64,000 nucleotides of DNA from Nevskiaceae bacterium (GTDB lineage: Bacteria > Pseudomonadota > Gammaproteobacteria > Steroidobacterales > Steroidobacteraceae): positions 124,001 to 188,000 of the forward strand of contig JACKOV010000004.1 of NCBI GenBank assembly GCA_024234075.1, written 5' to 3'. A program made the translations under genes and the position numbers. Position 1 is the first letter of the stretch. Every line of letters starts with the position of its first letter. Shown here one piece after another: positions 6,707 through 14,772 of the stretch. The notes beneath the pieces are model-generated. The model saw nothing but the letters and a program-made list of their open reading frames with translations. It was not told the origin of the DNA and searched no databases.

Positions 6707-8449
6707 TCAGCTGCCGCGACGACGCGCCAGCAGCGTATCGAAGTGCTGCCGGATGGTGTCGGCGCGCTCCACAGCAGCAACCGCACGCGATGCACGCAGG
6801 GCCTGGCCGAGCCGTTTCCCGATTTTCCCGATCCACTGGTAGCGCACGTCGCCGGCGTCTTCGAGCAGCAGCACCGGCTGGGTGATCGCATCGAGTGCCG
6901 GCTTGAGGTCGTAATCGAGCGCGGCCCGGGCGGCGTCGCCGTAGTTTTCCAGCTGCAGCGCGAGATCGGTAACGATGGCCGTGAGGCGCTGGCCATCGAG
7001 CGGTGCGGCGCGACGGCGGATTCCGGCGGCGCTGCGTTCGTACCAGGGCCAGCTGAGTTCCTGGTCGCGCAGGCGGTGCCAGAGCGCGAGCAGATGCGTG
7101 CCATCGGTGCGCGGCGCCAGCGCGGGGCAGTATTGCCGCCACAGGTTGCGGCGTTCGGCCGCAGCCAGCAGCCAGGCGCCGTCGAAGCACAGGGCGTGGA
7201 CGCGGTTGGCGGCGGTGCGCGCGAGCTCGACCGCAAACGGCACGGCGGTGAATTCGGCGACCACGTCGACCTGGGGCAGGCCCAGGGCATCGAGCAGCTG
7301 GGTCAGCGCGGTGGCGTAGTGGGCGACGTCGGGCGTCGGCAGCGGATCGGACTCGCCGGTGCCGGGCAGATCCAGCGCATAGACCGTGCGGTCGGTAGCC
7401 AGCGCGGCGGCGAGGTCGCGCAGGCCCGAGGACGAGCCGGGGCATTCGTGCAGCAACAGCAATGGGCGCGCGTTGCCGCTCGTGCCGAAGCGCCGCAGAT
7501 GGAGCTGGCCATGCGGCAGGTTGACGTAGCCGCGGGTTTCTTCGCGGCGGCTGCGGGCCAAGGGGTCCGGCAGACTGATTCCCGACGCTGCGATGCCCTC
7601 GGCGTTCTGGCTGCCTTCGCGCAGCAGCGCGGTCACCCGCGCGGCCCAGCTGCTCCGCTCGCCTGGCAGGCGCTCGATGCTGCAACCGGCCGGCAGTTCG
7701 CGCGGCAGGGCATCGAGGAACACATACAGCGGGTCATTCTCGCGGCACATGAACACCGTACGCGCGCGGACCTGTTCGACCCGCGGCAGGGCCAGGTAGC
7801 GCATCGCGGCGGCATAGGCCGACGAGTAATGCGGGCCGGCCAGCAGCATGTCGAGCACATAGCGATGCAGGAAACGCTCGTCGGGCTGATCGAGCGGCAG
7901 GCGGGCCGCAGGTTGGGTGTCGAACCAGGGGAAGAAGCGGAACAGGTCGCGACCCCGCGCCCAGCTGGAAGCGAGATGGCTGCCGTCTTCCTGGACGACG
8001 TAGGGCTTCATGTAGCGCGCGATGAAGTCCTCGGACGGGCCGCCGGGCGGCAGGCTCAGGCCGTCGAGGATCGCCAGCGAAACGCGATCCGGGTGATCGA
8101 CCGCGAACTGCAGGTTGATCTTCGAGCTGGTGTGGAAACCGTAGACGGGGCAGCGTGCGATACCGAAGGCTTCGAGAGTCGCCGCCAGTGCGCGGGCGAA
8201 GTCGGGAATGGTCGGTACCGGTTCCGACGGTAGCGGTGTCGAGTGGCCATAGCCCGGGGTGTCGATCGCGATCGCGGTGAATTCACCGGCCAGCGCCTGC
8301 AGCATCTCGGCGTGCATCACCGAGGAGCGCGGCGAGTCGTGCAGCAGCACGACCGGCGGGCCGTAACCCGCGGCACGATAGTGGATCTGGCCAGAGGGGA
8401 CGTCGACAAAGCCCTTGCGAACGGGCAGGGAAGCAGTGGCAGCGTTCAT
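6707..8449 (-). CDS. Tandem alpha/beta-hydrolase-fold protein lacking the serine nucleophile
   Basis: A 580-residue protein made of two alpha/beta-hydrolase-like units. Unit 1 (about 13-285) has the oxyanion-side loop VVLLHDSP, the strand-4 motif IDTPGYGHST, and the nucleophile-elbow position GFHTSS (104-109). Unit 2 (about 305-575) repeats this with LLLHECPGSSSG, ALDLPGTGESDPLP and AEFTAV (398-403). The usual elbow is GxSxG with a catalytic Ser; here the serine position is His106 in unit 1 and Phe400 in unit 2. Some relatives of epoxide hydrolases carry GxHTG elbows, so unit 1 may use another chemistry or only bind ligand. The start at 8449 is preferred over 8554, which adds a proline-rich lead. 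No function assigned. Confidence 0.75.
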   Translation of the reverse strand: MNAATASLPVRKGFVDVPSGQIHYRAAGYGPPVVLLHDSPRSSVMHAEMLQALAGEFTAIAIDTPGYGHSTPLPSEPVPTIPDFARALAATLEAFGIARCPVYGFHTSSKINLQFAVDHPDRVSLAILDGLSLPPGGPSEDFIARYMKPYVVQEDGSHLASSWARGRDLFRFFPWFDTQPAARLPLDQPDERFLHRYVLDMLLAGPHYSSAYAAAMRYLALPRVEQVRARTVFMCRENDPLYVFLDALPRELPAGCSIERLPGERSSWAARVTALLREGSQNAEGIAASGISLPDPLARSRREETRGYVNLPHGQLHLRRFGTSGNARPLLLLHECPGSSSGLRDLAAALATDRTVYALDLPGTGESDPLPTPDVAHYATALTQLLDALGLPQVDVVAEFTAVPFAVELARTAANRVHALCFDGAWLLAAAERRNLWRQYCPALAPRTDGTHLLALWHRLRDQELSWPWYERSAAGIRRRAAPLDGQRLTAIVTDLALQLENYGDAARAALDYDLKPALDAITQPVLLLEDAGDVRYQWIGKIGKRLGQALRASRAVAAVERADTIRQHFDTLLARRRGS

Positions 8450-8513
8450 TCGGTCCGTTGGGTAACTCAGGGGAAATCGTGGTGGATCCACTGTAGCACG
8501 CGTGCCGGCGGGC

Positions 8514-9746
8514 TCAGCGAGGTCTGCCGGCGGGGCGGCTGCGGGCGGCGGCAAGTTCGCCGGCGAGCGCGCTGCGCAGTGCGAACCAGGCCGCGATGCA
8601 GGCCAGGCTCAGAGGGACCGCCGTGGTCAGCGGCCGGCCGTCGTAGAGCGCGCCGGTGATCATCGCGCAGGCCATCGAGATCAGCATCGCGATGGAGCTC
8701 GACAGGCCGGCGGCCATGCCGGCGAGCGAGGGATTGTCGCCGACCGCACCGGCCAGGGCCAGCGGCGATACCAGGCCGCTGGACATCGACTGCAAGGCGA
8801 GCGCGGCAATGAATGCCGCCAGCTCGGGCCGCGGCCACAGCGCCGCGGTGCAGAAGACCACGGCCGAGAACAGGTTCAGGTAGATGCCGGACTGGATGAC
8901 CCGCTGCGTGCCGTAGCGCCGCGACAGCGCGCCGGCCGAGGCGGCGCCGAGCACATACGAGCCGGCGAGCCCGGCCCACATCGAGCCGAACTGGGCCGCG
9001 GTCATGCCGAACAGGTGTTCGAACAATGCCGCGCCGATGGTGATGAACATGAACGATGCGCCGCTGACGAAACTGTAGGTCAGCGAATAGCCCATGAAGC
9101 GCCGCTCGCGCATCAGCTTGCCGAAGCCCCGCAGCAGCTCGCGCAGCGAAGCGGGTTTGACACCCGCCGGACGTGTTTCGCGCAGGCGCAGCGCGATCAG
9201 CAACAGCAGCAGCCCCGCCATCGCGGCATGCAGCCAGAAGACCGCTCGCCAGCCGAGCGCACTCGCGACCACGCCGCCGATGACCGGGGCGATCACCGGC
9301 GAGAAACCCATGACCGCGGAGATGAAGGACAGCGCGATCGCGGCCGGCTCGGGCTCGTAGGAGTCGCGCACGATCGCGCGGGTGACCACGGTCGCGACGC
9401 TGGCGCCCATGGCCTGCAGCCCACGCGCCAGCACCAGCCACGGCAGCGAGGGTGCGATGCTCGCCAGCAGACTCGCGACCAGGAAGATCGCGAAGCCGCC
9501 GAGCAGCACGGGGCGTCGGCCGAAGCGATCGCAGAGCACGCCCTGGATGGGCTGGAACAGGCCGAGGCCGAGCAGATAGGCCGAGACCACGAACTGCAGC
9601 GTGGCGAAGTCGGTGGAGAGCGCACGCTCGAGCTCCGGCAGCATCGGCACGACGCTGGCCATGCCGAAAGCCGAGAGTCCGCTGGCCGCGCCGAGCAGCG
9701 CGATGAAGCCCCAGCGCGGCCGCGGCGAGCCGCCTGCGGCGATCAC
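8514..9746 (-). CDS. Bcr/CflA-family MFS drug efflux transporter
   Basis: A 410-residue major facilitator protein with 12 hydrophobic helices. The loop between helices 2 and 3 reads GVLCDRFGRRPVLLGG, and helix 4 begins with RGLQAMGAS and TRAIVRDSY, the hallmark of the Bcr/CflA (DHA1) multidrug exporters. These expel drugs such as bicyclomycin or chloramphenicol, or small metabolites, against the proton gradient. It starts 20 bases after the etfA stop on the same strand and may be the last member of the etfBA transcript. The actual substrate is unknown. Confidence 0.88.
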   Translation of the reverse strand: MIAAGGSPRPRWGFIALLGAASGLSAFGMASVVPMLPELERALSTDFATLQFVVSAYLLGLGLFQPIQGVLCDRFGRRPVLLGGFAIFLVASLLASIAPSLPWLVLARGLQAMGASVATVVTRAIVRDSYEPEPAAIALSFISAVMGFSPVIAPVIGGVVASALGWRAVFWLHAAMAGLLLLLIALRLRETRPAGVKPASLRELLRGFGKLMRERRFMGYSLTYSFVSGASFMFITIGAALFEHLFGMTAAQFGSMWAGLAGSYVLGAASAGALSRRYGTQRVIQSGIYLNLFSAVVFCTAALWPRPELAAFIAALALQSMSSGLVSPLALAGAVGDNPSLAGMAAGLSSSIAMLISMACAMITGALYDGRPLTTAVPLSLACIAAWFALRSALAGELAAARSRPAGRPR

Positions 9747-9765
9747 CGTCGCCTCGTTGTCGGAC

Positions 9766-10719
9766 TCACTTCCCGCTGCTGACCAGGCGTGCGATCTCGG
9801 GCACGATCTGGAACAGGTCGCCGACCAGGCCGATGTCGGCGATCTCGAAGATCGGCGCTTCGGAATCCTTGTTGACCGCGACGATCGTACGCGCGTCCTT
9901 GATGCCGGTCAGGTGCTGGATCGCACCGGAAATCCCGAAAGCCAGGTAGAGCTCCGGCGCGATGATCTTGCCGGTCTGGCCGACCTGCAGGTCGTTCGGG
10001 GCATAGCCGGCATCGACCGCGGCGCGCGAGGCGCCGACTGCGGCGCCGAGCGTGTCGGCGAGGTCGTAGAGGATCTTGAAGTTGTCGGCGCTGCCGAGTG
10101 CGCGACCACCCGAGACCACGCGCGCGGCGGTCTGCAGATCGGGACGGTCGCTGCGCGCGCCCGACACCGAGACGAAGCGGGTGTGGGTCGGCAACTCGGC
10201 CGTGACAGCCACGGCTTCGATGGGCGCGGCCGCGGCCGCGGCTGGCGCCGCCTCGAACGAGGCGGTGCGCACCGTCGCGACCAGCTGGGTGCCGGCCGCG
10301 ACTTCGACGGTGACGATCGCGTTGCCGGCGTACATCGGCCGGCGGAAGCGGGTGGCGCTCTCGGCGGCCATGACGTCGGAAAGTTGCGGGGTATCGAGCA
10401 GGGCTGCGACCCGCGGCATCAGGTCCTTGCCGAAGGTGGTCGAAGGGCCGAACACATGGCTGTAGCCCGGGGCGAGCTGTGCGACCTGCGGGGCCAGGGT
10501 GGCCGCCAGGGCATGCGCATTGGCCGGATGGTCGACCTGCAGCACGCGAGTCACGCCGCTGACCGCGGCGGCCTGGGCGGCGACGGCAGCGCCATCCGCC
10601 GCGAATACGGCCACGACGATTTCCGCATCGGCAATGGCCTTGGCGCAGCTGACGCACTTCGCGGTGGCAGGGTTGAGCTTGGCGCCGTCATGTTCGGCGA
10701 CGATCAGGATCTTGCTCAT
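9766..10719 (-). CDS. etfA: Electron transfer flavoprotein alpha subunit
   Basis: A 317-residue EtfA, the FAD-binding subunit that passes electrons from acyl-CoA and other dehydrogenases to ETF-ubiquinone oxidoreductase. The N-terminal half begins MSKILIVAEHDG. The C-terminal FAD domain has the classic run VSGGRALGS near residue 205, then VGQTGKIIAPELYLAFGISG and IVAVNKDSEAPIF. It starts 10 bases after etfB, giving the standard etfBA operon. The complex could take electrons from beta-oxidation, consistent with the fadJ-like gene in this window, or from other flavin dehydrogenases. Confidence 0.97.
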   Translation of the reverse strand: MSKILIVAEHDGAKLNPATAKCVSCAKAIADAEIVVAVFAADGAAVAAQAAAVSGVTRVLQVDHPANAHALAATLAPQVAQLAPGYSHVFGPSTTFGKDLMPRVAALLDTPQLSDVMAAESATRFRRPMYAGNAIVTVEVAAGTQLVATVRTASFEAAPAAAAAAPIEAVAVTAELPTHTRFVSVSGARSDRPDLQTAARVVSGGRALGSADNFKILYDLADTLGAAVGASRAAVDAGYAPNDLQVGQTGKIIAPELYLAFGISGAIQHLTGIKDARTIVAVNKDSEAPIFEIADIGLVGDLFQIVPEIARLVSSGK

Positions 10720-10729
10720 GACGGGTTCC

Positions 10730-11479
10730 TTACAGCAGGCCCTTCTTTTTCAGGGCGTCGACCAGTTCTTGCGCGTCCTTGACCATCACGCCGCGCGAGC
10801 GCGCTGCAGGGGCCTCGAACTTCAGCAGTTGCAGTGCCGACTGCAGCGGCACGCCGAGCGACGCCGCCTCGAGCGTCTCGAGCGGCTTTTTCTTGGCCTT
10901 CATGATGTCGGGCAGCTTGACGTAGCGCGGCTCGTTGAGGCGCAGGTCGGTGGTGATCACCGCCGGCAGGTCGACTTCGAGAGTCTCGAGGCCGGCATCG
11001 ACTTCGCGGGTCACGCTGGCCTTGTCGCCGTTGATCTCGACCTTCGAGGCGAAGGTGGCCTGCGGGCGACCCCAGAGCGCGGCAAGCATCTGGCCGGTCT
11101 GGCTGCAGTCGTCGTCGATGGCCTGCTTGCCGAGGATCGCGAGTATCGGCTGCTCCTTGTCCACCAGCTTGCGCAGCAGCTTGGCGGCCACCGGCGGCTC
11201 GATGGCCGCGTCGGTCAGCACGTGCAGTGCGCGGTCGGCGCCCATCGCGAGTGCGGTACGCAGCTGCTGCTGGCAGTCCGCCGGACCGATGGTCGCGACT
11301 ACGACTTCCTCGGCGAGGCCCTTTTCCTTGATGCGCAAGGCTTCTTCGAGGGCGATTTCGTCGAACGGGTTGATGCTCATCTTGACGCCGTCGGTGATCA
11401 CGCCGCTGCCGTCGGGTTTGACGCGAACACGGACGTTGTAGTCGACGACCCGCTTGATCGAGACGAGGATGCGCTTCAT
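10730..11479 (-). CDS. etfB: Electron transfer flavoprotein beta subunit
   Basis: A 249-residue EtfB, which binds AMP structurally and makes the docking face for partner dehydrogenases. It begins MKRILVSIKRVVDYN and contains NPFDEIALEEALR. The helix with ETLEVDLPAVITTDLRLNEP and the recognition loop containing PRYVKLPDIMKAKKKP are diagnostic. It is the first gene of etfBA. The 190 bases upstream hold no gene; the leader probably contains the promoter. Confidence 0.97.
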   Translation of the reverse strand: MKRILVSIKRVVDYNVRVRVKPDGSGVITDGVKMSINPFDEIALEEALRIKEKGLAEEVVVATIGPADCQQQLRTALAMGADRALHVLTDAAIEPPVAAKLLRKLVDKEQPILAILGKQAIDDDCSQTGQMLAALWGRPQATFASKVEINGDKASVTREVDAGLETLEVDLPAVITTDLRLNEPRYVKLPDIMKAKKKPLETLEAASLGVPLQSALQLLKFEAPAARSRGVMVKDAQELVDALKKKGLL

Positions 11480-11672
11480 CGTGGCTGACGCTCCCTTCGC
11501 AGCTACTTTCGAAAAAACATGTAAGTAGCTGGATTCATGATGGTTTCAAGGGGCACACGCAACGACGCATGACCCCCGTGAGCCGGGCATCATAGCGATG
11601 CTTGTCGGCTCCGTCAGCCCCGTCGGCCGAGTAGCCGCCGCCCGGCTGCGCGTTGCGGATTGCGGGCGGGAC

Positions 11673-12497
11673 TCAGCGCGACGCGACCAGTGCGACCGGA
11701 CGCAGATGCGGCGTCGGCGCATCGCGCTGCTGGTCGAGGAACGACTGGCGGATCTTCTGCGCGGTGTCGCGCAGCTTGGGCAGGAAACGATCGACCGCCA
11801 TCTTCTGCGGGATGGCCGTGCTCGAAAAACGGATCGATACCACGGCGAGGACGCGATCGTCGATCAGGATCGGCACCGCCAGGCTGGTTTCGTCGGAGAC
11901 CCGTCGCGGGCGTACCGCCGAGGCATAGCCCTGCATCCTGAAGCCGCTCAGCAGCTTCATCAGTTCGGTGCGGTCGCGCGCCAGTTGGTCTTCCTCGCGG
12001 TTCGAACGACCGAGGATGTCCAGCAGCGAGTCGCGCTGGGTCGGCGGCGAGAACGCCAGGTAGGCACGGCCGGAGGCCGAGGTCAGCATCGGCACGCGGA
12101 AGCCGGCGGAAAAACGCTCGACGGCCAGCGGGCTGCGATGGTCAGTGGACTCGCGCACCATCATCGAGCTGCCCGACAGCGAACAGACCGCGACCGGCCA
12201 GACGATGTCTTTGCCGAGCTCGTTGATGTAGGGGCGCGCGATCTGCGTGACCCAGGCCTCGTCGTCGTAACCGTCGGAGAGGCCGCGGACCATGATCGTC
12301 AGCCGATAGCGGTCGTCGGTCGAATCGCGGTAGACGAAGCCGGCGTGGCTCAGTGTCTCGAGGATTCGATAGGTCGTGGTGCGCGGGAGCTTGATCTCCT
12401 GTGCGACCTCGGAGACGGTCGCGCCGTTGCGCAGGTTCAGGACGGTGAGGGCGTCGAGGCCACGGATCAGGGCTCGTATCGGGCGTGTGCTTTCCAT
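11673..12497 (-). CDS. IclR-family transcriptional regulator
   Basis: A 274-residue IclR-type regulator. The winged helix is at residues 6-65 (ALTVLNLRNGATVSEVAQ, LPRTTTYRILETLSHAGF). The C-terminal effector domain contains SASGRAYLAF and closes with a helix rich in DRFLPKLRDTAQKIRQ. Such proteins usually control aromatic or carboxylic acid breakdown and bind palindromes next to their own gene. It is divergent from the deacetylase-aldehyde dehydrogenase pair, the likely target. The start is uncertain: ATG at 12497 or 12518. A longer frame from 12686 would run across the operator-like repeats and is unlikely. Confidence 0.92.
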   Translation of the reverse strand: MESTRPIRALIRGLDALTVLNLRNGATVSEVAQEIKLPRTTTYRILETLSHAGFVYRDSTDDRYRLTIMVRGLSDGYDDEAWVTQIARPYINELGKDIVWPVAVCSLSGSSMMVRESTDHRSPLAVERFSAGFRVPMLTSASGRAYLAFSPPTQRDSLLDILGRSNREEDQLARDRTELMKLLSGFRMQGYASAVRPRRVSDETSLAVPILIDDRVLAVVSIRFSSTAIPQKMAVDRFLPKLRDTAQKIRQSFLDQQRDAPTPHLRPVALVASR

Positions 12498-12545
12498 GAA
12501 GCGCGAATTTCCCAGCATCCCCCCGCAAAGGGAAGAGTCCGAAGG

Positions 12546-12596
12546 GTGGACAGCCGAGGGCGTGAAGTGTTTGTCCACTCTGTGGATATGTGTCCA
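12546..12596. promoter_or_regulatory. Repeated TGTCCA/TGGACA half-sites, candidate IclR operator
   Basis: Between the iclR start and the divergent gene lie GTGGACA (12546-12552) and its exact complement TGTCCAC (12572-12578), followed by TGTGGA-TATG-TGTCCA (12581-12596). Three related half-sites in a divergent intergenic region fit regulator binding. A TATAGT at 12631-12636 could be the -10 element of the divergent operon; no good -35 is visible, as in activated promoters. Confidence 0.45.
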
Positions 12597-12684
12597 GGAT
12601 GCGGACGGTCTCGGCGCAAGCCGGGCGGCATATAGTCCGGCTGCCCCGGCCGGTTGCCGTGGTTCCAACGACTTGGTGAGTGTC

Positions 12685-13209
12685 ATGCACTACGACCACA
12701 TCCCGATCACCCATCGCCGCCGGCTGCGGTGGCCGCACGACAAGCGCATCGCCCTGATTATTACGGTGAATCTCGAGACCTGGGATCTGGTCAAGGACAC
12801 GGACCGGCCGTACTGCGCCGGCGGCCCCGCGATCCTGCCGGATGTGCTGCCGGGCAATACCGCAGACTTCCCGAACTTCACCTGGCGCGAATACGGCCAG
12901 CGTGTCGGCGTGTTCCGCCTGTTCGATCGGTTTGACGAAACGAACGTCCGGCCGTCGTGCACGATCAACGCCGTGACCGCGCTGCGGCGCCGGCCGATGG
13001 AGGAAGCGGCGATGACCGGCAAGATGATGAACGCCGGCCTGCATCCGCATGTCAGTGGCCGCGCCTATCGCGTACGCGCACCGCGCGAGTTCATCCGCTA
13101 CGCCCAGTCGCCGCCGGGCGTGTGGTTCGCGACCCGCGAAGAGATCGCGAGCTGGTATCTCGCCAACCATGCGACCCACATCCCGGCAGCTCCGGGAGCG
13201 CGGCCGTGA
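12685..13209 (+). CDS. Polysaccharide-deacetylase (PuuE/allantoinase-like) protein with a large internal deletion
   Basis: A 174-residue product. Residues 1-100 match the start of the PuuE-type polysaccharide deacetylase family (RRRLRWPHDKRIALIITVNLE, DFPNFTWREYGQRVG, then FDETNVRPSCTINA). Residues from about 112 match the end (GLHPHVSGRAYRVRAPREF, VWFATREEIASWYL). The middle, about 120-130 residues in full-length relatives of about 300 residues, is missing. It normally carries the metal-binding His-x3-His region and the substrate loop. The reading frame is intact and the stop overlaps the aldehyde dehydrogenase start. It is probably inactive as a deacetylase, unless the deletion is an assembly error. 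Confidence 0.7.
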   Translation: MHYDHIPITHRRRLRWPHDKRIALIITVNLETWDLVKDTDRPYCAGGPAILPDVLPGNTADFPNFTWREYGQRVGVFRLFDRFDETNVRPSCTINAVTALRRRPMEEAAMTGKMMNAGLHPHVSGRAYRVRAPREFIRYAQSPPGVWFATREEIASWYLANHATHIPAAPGARP

Positions 13210-14720
13210 CCCTGGAGGTCGCGACCCTCGAGCCGGGGATCGACGCGACCCGGCGCTTCCTGGCACGGCCGCAGCGGCGCTTGCTGATCGACAACGAATG
13301 GGTCGAGCCCGCGGCGGGGCGCAGTTTCGAGACCTTCAATCCGGCGACCGGAGCCTCGCTCGGGCGGGTCGCGGCCGGCGAGGCCGTCGACATCGATCGT
13401 GCGGTTGCCGCGGCACGGCGTGCGTTCGAAGCCGGCGCCTGGCGCGACATGCTGCCGATGCAGCGCGCGCAGCTGCTGTGGAAAATGGCCGATCTGATCG
13501 AGCAACACATCGACGAGCTGGCCGAGCTCGAGACCGTGGATCAGGGCAAACCGGTATGGATCGGGCGCCAGGCCGAAATCCCCGGCGCGGTAGAGCAGTT
13601 CCGCTATTTCGCCGGGCAGGCGATGCGGATCGAGGGCACGACCATCCCGACCTCGATCAGCTACCAACCGGCCGACAAGCAGATCTTTGCCTACACGGCC
13701 AAGGAGCCGATCGGTGTGGTCGGCGCGATCGTGCCGTGGAATTCGCCGATCGTGTTGACCGCGTTGAAGATTGCACCGGCCCTGGCGGCCGGCTGCACGA
13801 TGGTGCTCAAGCCCGCCGAGGACACCTCGCTGACCGCGATTCGCCTGGCCGAGCTGCTGCTCGAAGCCGGCATTCCACCGGGGGTGTTCAATCTGGTCAC
13901 CGGTCTCGGCGAAACGGCCGGCGCGGCGCTGGCGGCACATCCCGGGGTCGACAAGATCGCTTTCACGGGTTCGACCCAAGTCGGCAAGCGGATCGTTGCG
14001 GCTGCCGGCGGCAACCTCAAGAAGCTGACGCTCGAACTCGGCGGTAAATCGCCGGTGGTGGTGCTCGACGATGCCGATCTCGAGCTGGCGATTCCGGGTG
14101 CGGCCAATGCGATCTTTTTCAACAGTGGCCAGGTCTGCGTCGCCGGTTCCCGGCTGTATGTCCACGAAAGGATCTTCGATCGCGTGCTCGAGGGCGTGGC
14201 GGCCTGCGCGCGCGGCATACGACTCGGCAACGGCCTCGATCCCGCCACGCAGATGGGTCCGGTGGTCAGCCGCAAACAGGCGGACCGCATCGCGGGCTAT
14301 ATCGCCTCCGGCCGGGCCGAGGGTGCGAGCGTGCTCACCGGTGGCCGGCAGCTCGGGCCGGCCGGGACGTTCATCGAGCCGACGGTGCTGGTCGGTGCCG
14401 TGCCTTCCGCCAAGGTCGTCCGCGAAGAGATCTTCGGACCCGTGGTCGTCGCCACGCCGATCCGTTCCGCAGAGGACGTGCCGGCGATCGCCAACGACAC
14501 CGACTACGGGCTCGCCGCCAGCGTCTGGACCCACAACCTGTCCACCGCGCACCGGCTGGCGGCGCGGATCCGCGCCGGCACTGTCTGGATCAATTGCCAT
14601 TCCATGTACGATGCCAGCCTGCCCATGGGCGGCATGAAGCAGTCGGGCTGGGGACGGGACAGCGGGCATCAGGCGCTCGAGAATTTTCTCGAGACCAAGA
14701 CGGTCTGCGCGGTGATCTAG
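13206..14720 (+). CDS. NAD(P)-dependent aldehyde dehydrogenase
   Basis: A 504-residue class of aldehyde dehydrogenase that oxidises an aldehyde to its acid. Visible motifs are the cofactor site VVGAIVPWNSPIV, FTGSTQVGKRI, the general base in LELGGKSP (Glu277), and the nucleophile in NSGQVC (Cys311), then EEIFGPVVVATP. The start is GTG at 13206, with CGGGAG 7 bases upstream. It overlaps the preceding stop as GTGA, so the two genes are translationally coupled. The partner gene and the IclR regulator suggest a catabolic step; the aldehyde is unknown. Confidence 0.95.
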   Translation: MTLEVATLEPGIDATRRFLARPQRRLLIDNEWVEPAAGRSFETFNPATGASLGRVAAGEAVDIDRAVAAARRAFEAGAWRDMLPMQRAQLLWKMADLIEQHIDELAELETVDQGKPVWIGRQAEIPGAVEQFRYFAGQAMRIEGTTIPTSISYQPADKQIFAYTAKEPIGVVGAIVPWNSPIVLTALKIAPALAAGCTMVLKPAEDTSLTAIRLAELLLEAGIPPGVFNLVTGLGETAGAALAAHPGVDKIAFTGSTQVGKRIVAAAGGNLKKLTLELGGKSPVVVLDDADLELAIPGAANAIFFNSGQVCVAGSRLYVHERIFDRVLEGVAACARGIRLGNGLDPATQMGPVVSRKQADRIAGYIASGRAEGASVLTGGRQLGPAGTFIEPTVLVGAVPSAKVVREEIFGPVVVATPIRSAEDVPAIANDTDYGLAASVWTHNLSTAHRLAARIRAGTVWINCHSMYDASLPMGGMKQSGWGRDSGHQALENFLETKTVCAVI

Positions 14721-14772
14721 CCGCATCCTTGGGTTCCCCGGTAGGGGCGGCTCGAAGGGGAGGAGAGGTCGC

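Noticed and set aside
13098..14726. A 542-codon minus-strand frame opposite the aldehyde dehydrogenase
   Set aside because: The plus-strand protein has all catalytic motifs; the antisense reading is low-complexity and lacks motifs.
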